Shown here piece after piece: positions 7,882 through 10,943 of a stretch of 10,943 nt of DNA. The position numbers and the translations under genes were made by a program. Origin of the DNA: Rhodospirillaceae bacterium UBA4479 (GTDB lineage Bacteria > Pseudomonadota > Alphaproteobacteria > Rhodospirillales > Casp-alpha2); NCBI GenBank assembly GCA_002389175.1, contig DGNZ01000394.1, positions 1-10,943 of the forward strand. The letters are read 5' to 3'. Position 1 is the first letter of the stretch, and each line of letters opens with the position of its first letter. The notes beneath the pieces are model-generated. The model was not told the origin of the DNA. It made no database searches and was given only the letters and a program-made list of their open reading frames with translations.

Positions 7882-8226
7882 GTGGCAAATGAACGCATGC
7901 CCGAATTGACCGAAAGCCAACGCAGCGGCTGGGGCGTGTCCGTCGTGATTCTTTTATCTGCAGCTCAAATGCTTGGATTTGCGGGGTTCATGAGCGGTTA
8001 TTTCGATCGCACCGCAGCGGGTCTCGAATGGCATGAATTTGTTTGGGATCTGGAAACCACGGGATACACCATCGCCATGGTCGCGGCTTGCATCGCCACA
8101 ATCGTTCTGTTGTTTAAGTCTGACGAGGATTCAAATTTAAAATTCGGCACGACGATTTTTGTCAGTGTGCCGTTTGTTGCATTCTTGGCATTATTCTTCG
8201 ACTTGGTTCATCTCGGCCCACAATAA
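7882..8226 (+). CDS. Small three-helix membrane protein of unknown function
   Basis: I do not recognise this 114-residue protein. It has three hydrophobic segments, at about residues 17-39, 59-78 and 88-108, so it is probably an inner-membrane protein. A short polar N terminus (ERMPELTESQRSG) precedes the first helix, a loop rich in acidic and aromatic residues (YFDRTAAGLEWHEFVWDLE, 40-58) links helices 1 and 2, and an acidic stretch (KSDEDSNLKFG) links helices 2 and 3. There is no signal-peptidase motif or cysteine pair. The GTG start at 7882 is well supported by AGGAG at 7871-7875 with six bases between. The stop at 8224-8226 directly abuts the stop of the convergent gst gene, leaving no room for a separate terminator. 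It is divergent from the copper chaperone gene; a shared role is possible, but nothing in the sequence shows it. Confidence 0.75.
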   Translation: MANERMPELTESQRSGWGVSVVILLSAAQMLGFAGFMSGYFDRTAAGLEWHEFVWDLETTGYTIAMVAACIATIVLLFKSDEDSNLKFGTTIFVSVPFVAFLALFFDLVHLGPQ

Positions 8227-8889
8227 TCAAGCGGGTGGGAATACGGGCTCCTCATCGCCGTTCTTCCAGACCGGCCATTTCTTCATCACACCGGTAAAGA
8301 TATCTGATTCAAGATACGCTTGAAGCCAGCGCTGCAGGTGCGGCAATGGTGCCGCGTCGAACCATTCACGATCTGTATTGGCGAACTGACGCACAAACGG
8401 AAAGATCGCATAATCGGCAAGGGAAGGGCGATCCCCAAACAGGTTTTCAGTTTCTGCCAATCGCGCGTCTAACTTCGTTAAAAATTCCATGCCATCTGTC
8501 CGATGAACCACCGGGTCTGTACTTTCATCGTAGCGATTTGCGTATTTATAACGATCCAGGTTGTGTTTGAATGGACCATCGCATTCCGCGATTAGCGCAA
8601 AAATATCGTCGAGCGAACCATTTTCAGGTGAAAGCCAGCCAACGGGATCATTCTGGGACAACGCCCAGCGCATGATATCCAGGCTTTCTCCTATGACCGT
8701 TCCATCATTGAGCTGCAGGACGGGGACAGTCGCCTTGGGAGATATCTGGACCATTTCAGCCGGTTTATCGCGCAGCACGATTTCCCTAAGCTTGCAGTGT
8801 TGTTTGCTAACCGACAGCGACAATCGCGCTCGCATGGCATAGGGACAGCGCCGAAATGAATATAATGTGGGGAGCGAGGCGTCGTTCAT
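8227..8889 (-). CDS. Glutathione S-transferase family protein (CPYA type)
   Basis: This 220-residue protein has a thioredoxin-fold N-terminal domain and an all-helical C-terminal domain, the GST layout. Near the N terminus it has CPYAMRAR with Cys15 in the position of a catalytic nucleophile, then the cis-proline segment ATVPVL (53-58, Pro56) and the glutathione-binding ES (68-69). The C-terminal half carries the N-capping SLADYAIFPFVRQFA (156-170, Ser156 and Asp159). The CPYA motif points to the glutaredoxin-2/cysteine-type GSTs, which act as thiol transferases or reductases rather than classical conjugating enzymes; the natural substrate is unknown. The start overlaps the stop of trhO in an ATGA on the minus strand, so the two genes are likely co-transcribed and coupled. 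The 3' end is back to back with the + strand membrane protein gene. Confidence 0.88.
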   Translation of the reverse strand: MNDASLPTLYSFRRCPYAMRARLSLSVSKQHCKLREIVLRDKPAEMVQISPKATVPVLQLNDGTVIGESLDIMRWALSQNDPVGWLSPENGSLDDIFALIAECDGPFKHNLDRYKYANRYDESTDPVVHRTDGMEFLTKLDARLAETENLFGDRPSLADYAIFPFVRQFANTDREWFDAAPLPHLQRWLQAYLESDIFTGVMKKWPVWKNGDEEPVFPPA

Positions 8890-9875
8890 CCTTCGGAGGC
8901 CTTTTTCCTTTTCTCTAAAGGCAATGTACCGATGTGCGCTTCGCCGCGTTCTCGTGCCAGATCAATCTGCTTTTGGCGATCACGAAAACGGCGCTCTTGT
9001 GACGGGTGATGCGCGCCAAAACATTTTGGACAACTCACGCCCGGAACGTACTTTTCAGACGCCATATCATCAGCATCAATCGGATTCCGGCATGCGTGGC
9101 ACATATCGTAATCGCCAAGCTCTAAGCCATGTTTGACCGACACTCGTTGATCAAAGACGAAACAGTCGCCTTCCCATAACGATTCTTCGCGCGGGATATT
9201 TTCGAGGTATTTCAGGATGCCACCTTTGAGGTGAAAGACATCTTCAACGCCTTCTTGCTTTAAGAACGCCGTCGCTTTTTCGCAGCGAATGCCACCGGTA
9301 CAAAACATTGCGATCTTTTTGCCGCCATCAATTTCAGCACGCAACTGTTCTTGATTCTTAAACCAGTCGGGAAATTCACGAAACGCCGTGGTTTTGGGAT
9401 CGATAGCCCCCTTAAACGTGCCGATCCCAACTTCATAATCATTGCGAGTATCAATCACGAGAACGTCCGGGTCGGATATCAAATCATTCCAGTCTTGTGG
9501 GTCCACATAGATCCCAACACTGCGGTTCGGGTCAATATCCGCCACACCCATGGTCACGATCTCTTTTTTGAGGCGCACTTTCATCCGGTAGAACGGCATT
9601 TCATCTGCATGGGATTCTTTGACTTCCAACTCTGCACAGCCGGGCATCTGCTGAATATGTGCCAGCACCGCATCAACACCCTCACGGGTGCCCGAAACCG
9701 TACCGTTAATGCCTTCGTGCGCCAACAGGATCGTTCCATAAACTTCTGCAGCTTCGCAGGCATTCTGCAATGGTGCCTGGAACTGTTCGAAATCATCCAA
9801 TCGCGTGAATTTATATAACGCAGCGACCACGATCGATTGCTGAGCAGGCTTTGTTTCGGATGGCGATGTGGTCAC
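8886..9875 (-). CDS. trhO: tRNA uridine-34 5-hydroxylase TrhO (rhodanese-domain protein)
   Basis: TrhO (formerly YceA) hydroxylates U34 of certain tRNAs to 5-hydroxyuridine in an oxygen-dependent reaction, the first step toward cmo5U/mo5U wobble modification. The 329-residue protein is close to the family's usual length of about 320-350. The N-terminal acylphosphatase-like domain (about 15-110) includes GTILLAHEGINGTVSGT (47-63). The rhodanese domain (about 125-230) includes VIDTRNDYEVGIGTFKGA (140-157) and the loop MFCTGGIRCEKA (190-201) with active-site Cys192 and conserved Cys198, then HLKGGILKYLE (215-225). A C-terminal segment has Cys259, Cys262, Cys282 and Cys285 in two CxxC pairs that could bind zinc. 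The start is GTG at 9873-9875 on the minus strand, with GAGG about ten bases upstream; the next in-frame ATG would remove the first domain. It is followed by gst with an ATGA overlap. Confidence 0.94.
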   Translation of the reverse strand: MTTSPSETKPAQQSIVVAALYKFTRLDDFEQFQAPLQNACEAAEVYGTILLAHEGINGTVSGTREGVDAVLAHIQQMPGCAELEVKESHADEMPFYRMKVRLKKEIVTMGVADIDPNRSVGIYVDPQDWNDLISDPDVLVIDTRNDYEVGIGTFKGAIDPKTTAFREFPDWFKNQEQLRAEIDGGKKIAMFCTGGIRCEKATAFLKQEGVEDVFHLKGGILKYLENIPREESLWEGDCFVFDQRVSVKHGLELGDYDMCHACRNPIDADDMASEKYVPGVSCPKCFGAHHPSQERRFRDRQKQIDLARERGEAHIGTLPLEKRKKASEG

Positions 9876-9907
9876 TGTCTTACGTCCTCGTTAAGATTCA
9901 CATGTGG

Positions 9908-9919
9908 ACAAGCACTTGT
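9908..9919. promoter_or_regulatory. Operator-like dyad between divergent trhO and PAS gene
   Basis: ACAAG-CA-CTTGT is an inverted repeat with perfect five-base arms, in the 92-base gap between two divergent genes. An eight-base palindrome CACATGTG lies just beside it at 9899-9906. The position would suit a regulator acting on both promoters, but no family is recognised and short dyads occur by chance. Confidence 0.25.
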
Positions 9920-9932
9920 GCCGTGCTGATCC

Positions 9933-9961
9933 TTTAAAGCATTGGGCTCAAAGTTTATAAC
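9933..9961 (+). promoter_or_regulatory. Putative sigma70-type promoter of the PAS-domain gene
   Basis: TTTAAA at 9933-9938 (four of six to TTGACA) and TATAAC at 9956-9961 (five of six to TATAAT) are separated by 17 bases. The expected transcription start, six to eight bases after the -10, falls on or within a base or two of the ATG at 9968, so the message would have almost no leader. No Shine-Dalgarno sequence is visible before that ATG, which agrees with leaderless initiation. Confidence 0.45.
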
Positions 9962-9967
9962 TGAACG

Positions 9968-10501
9968 ATGAGCGATACATCAGAAGTCCGCTATACGCGT
10001 CTTCCCATCAATTTCCTGGACTTTAAGGAAATCGATGTCGTCGCTCAACACTGGCGTTCCGTCAAAGGCGATAGAATAGCACCAAAGTGGTCAAATATCG
10101 ATCTCCTGGCGGTGCCCAGCCGTCTGCTCCCACGTATCTGCGTTGTCGATGTTAAACAAGACCCTCTCGATTTTGTATATCGGTTCTGGGGCACTGACAT
10201 TACCGACATGCATATGTATGACCTGACCGGGGAATCAATCCAGAACCTGACCTCGCCCAGCTATGCCGATTGTTTGATGGAACAGTATCGCTATGTGCAG
10301 GAAACAGCCGAACCCTGTGGATATTTAACGGAAATCCCGCTCGACGCCGGGTATTATACATACTACGCCGTCATTCGATTGCCACTCAGCGCTGACGGCA
10401 AAACCATCGATGGCATCATGAGTGCCGAGGAATACGGCGAACAAAAAGGTGAGCTTAAGGAATTGTTCGAGAAAAATTGGCGAGATAAGCAACCCACGTG
10501 A
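9968..10501 (+). CDS. PAS_5-type domain protein
   Basis: The 177-residue protein resembles the PAS_5 family of stand-alone PAS-like proteins common in alphaproteobacteria. The match rests on the typical run W..VKGDRIAPKWSNIDLL (29-47), LPRICVVDVKQDPLDFVYRFWGT (54-76, the PAS core strand), DLTGESI (85-91) and the later YYTYYAVIRLPLSADGKTIDGIM (129-151) that closes the PAS sheet. There is no transmembrane helix, kinase, GGDEF or DNA-binding domain, so if it senses something it must signal through a partner; ligand and partner are unknown. Residue 152 onward is a short charged tail. The ATG at 9968 lacks a Shine-Dalgarno sequence and sits directly downstream of a promoter-like pair of hexamers. 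Its stop overlaps the GTG start of the following membrane protein gene (GTGA), implying coupling of the two. Confidence 0.8.
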   Translation: MSDTSEVRYTRLPINFLDFKEIDVVAQHWRSVKGDRIAPKWSNIDLLAVPSRLLPRICVVDVKQDPLDFVYRFWGTDITDMHMYDLTGESIQNLTSPSYADCLMEQYRYVQETAEPCGYLTEIPLDAGYYTYYAVIRLPLSADGKTIDGIMSAEEYGEQKGELKELFEKNWRDKQPT

Positions 10502-10914
10502 GCACCCTTGGCGTCTATGCAGGCTTGTTTGCACTCTCATTTCTGGCCGCCACCATCCTTCCAGCACAATCGGAATTTGGTCTCGCCGGACTTATTTTAT
10601 CGGATGATTATTCGGTCGCAATGCTGATCGTGGTGGCGAGCGTCGGCAACACGCTGGGCGCCGTTGTGAATTGGGTCATCGGCCGATACATCAATCAGCT
10701 TCAAGACAAGAAATGGTTCCCCGCAACACCTGCCCAAGTCGACAAAGCCACAGGCTGGTATCACAAATATGGGCGGTGGAGTTTATTGTTAAGTTGGGCA
10801 CCTTTTGTCGGTGATCCGCTCACCTTAGCGGCAGGCGTGCTCCGTGAGCCATTTTGGAGCTTCTTTATTCTGGTCGCCGTTGCGAAAACAACACGATTGT
10901 CAACGCCGGAGTAA
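10498..10914 (+). CDS. YqaA-family (DedA/SNARE-associated-like) membrane protein, 3' end replaced by insertion sequence
   Basis: This 138-residue inner-membrane protein aligns with E. coli YqaA (about 142 residues), a small relative of the DedA/SNARE-associated family. Matching landmarks are FLAATILPAQSE (16-26; E. coli SATLLPGNSE), VGNTLGAVVNWVIGRY (49-64), KATGWYHKYGRWSLLLSWAPFVGD (83-106) and LAAGVLREPFWSFFILVAVAKTTR (110-133). Hydrophobic segments lie at about 4-21, 41-63 and 95-131. The family's role in membrane homeostasis is poorly defined. Similarity stops at Arg133, where E. coli YqaA continues for about 15 residues to complete the last helix. Here the frame reads only LSTPE before a stop, and these codons belong to a repeat-bearing sequence that looks like an insertion-sequence end. 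The protein may still fold, but it is truncated. The GTG start at 10498 overlaps the stop of the PAS gene. Confidence 0.8.
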   Translation: MSTLGVYAGLFALSFLAATILPAQSEFGLAGLILSDDYSVAMLIVVASVGNTLGAVVNWVIGRYINQLQDKKWFPATPAQVDKATGWYHKYGRWSLLLSWAPFVGDPLTLAAGVLREPFWSFFILVAVAKTTRLSTPE

Positions 10915-10943
10915 AAACACACCATTGGCCGGAGTAAAAGTAC
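10898..10943. mobile_element. Probable terminal end of an IS21-family insertion sequence (partial)
   Basis: From base 10898 the sequence starts TGTCAACG and then holds two copies of GCCGGAGTAAAA with a 23-base period. Tandem repeats of about 20 bases inside ends that begin with TG are characteristic of IS21-family elements, where the transposase IstA binds them, and AAAAGTAC/AAAAACAC-type repeat units are familiar from that family. The boundary coincides with the point where YqaA similarity breaks off. No transposase is visible because the window ends 46 bases in. The family assignment rests on pattern memory only. Confidence 0.55.
10905..10939 (+). repeat. Two direct copies of GCCGGAGTAAAA, 23-base period
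   Basis: Identical 12-base units lie at 10905-10916 and 10928-10939. The copies are followed by ACAC and GTAC respectively, so the similarity may extend as a looser unit. The second copy runs up to the end of the window, so further copies may follow. Confidence 0.85.

Noticed and set aside
9351..9818. A 155-codon open frame on the + strand inside trhO
   Set aside because: It lies fully antisense to conserved TrhO domains, has no ribosome binding site that I can see, and its protein looks unlike any family.
10897..10914. A simple frameshift ending the YqaA-like protein early
   Set aside because: Neither of the other two frames after 10897 restores the expected hydrophobic C terminus, whereas repeats appear at once, so an insertion explains the data better.
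10905..10943. Start of a CRISPR array suggested by the repeated 12-base unit
   Set aside because: The unit is too short, the spacing between copies is only 11 bases, there is no cas gene, and the break in YqaA homology at the same place fits an insertion-sequence end better.
1..10943. A novel defence, phage or secondary-metabolite system
   Set aside because: All genes except one small membrane protein belong to recognisable core or accessory families, and no nuclease-helicase, toxin-antitoxin, integrase or biosynthetic cluster is present.

Overview
The window looks like a stretch of alphaproteobacterial chromosome of moderate GC content. The evidence is the gene order (AlaC-type aminotransferase, homoserine dehydrogenase, GlpX-family protein, RecJ), which I recall as a common alphaproteobacterial arrangement, and a PAS_5-type protein of the kind abundant in Rhodospirillales-like genomes. 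Twelve protein genes are supported. I see no rRNA, tRNA, CRISPR array, phage module or defence island.

Bases 18-7014 hold six tightly spaced + strand genes. They encode an alanine/LL-diaminopimelate-type aminotransferase, homoserine dehydrogenase with an ACT domain (coupled by an ATGA overlap), a class II fructose-1,6-bisphosphatase homologue (GlpX), RecJ (its start lies inside the glpX end), a dCMP deaminase family protein and a class I fructose-1,6-bisphosphatase (Fbp). The group combines aspartate-family amino acid metabolism, gluconeogenesis/Calvin-type sugar phosphate metabolism, single-strand DNA exonuclease activity and pyrimidine nucleotide supply.

Bases 7050-9875 hold a PCu(A)C periplasmic copper chaperone (- strand), a 325-base AT-rich intergenic region with short dyads, an unrecognised three-helix membrane protein (+), and a - strand pair trhO-gst coupled by an ATGA overlap. 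Bases 9968-10914 hold a PAS_5-type sensor-like gene with a promoter placed so close that its mRNA may be leaderless, followed by a YqaA-family membrane protein gene joined to it by a GTGA overlap. The last 46 bases look like the end of an IS21-type insertion sequence that has cut off the 3' end of the yqaA-like gene.

Two observations stand out. First, the GlpX homologue keeps a full-length, uninterrupted fold, but many positions that are catalytic or metal-binding in E. coli GlpX are replaced, while an apparently intact class I Fbp sits about 2.4 kb downstream. This suggests a GlpX pseudoenzyme, or a family member with a new function, kept in its ancestral operon. Second, the right end shows a 23-base-period repeat beginning exactly where YqaA homology stops, which fits an IS insertion. 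Family alignments were made from memory, not by database search.
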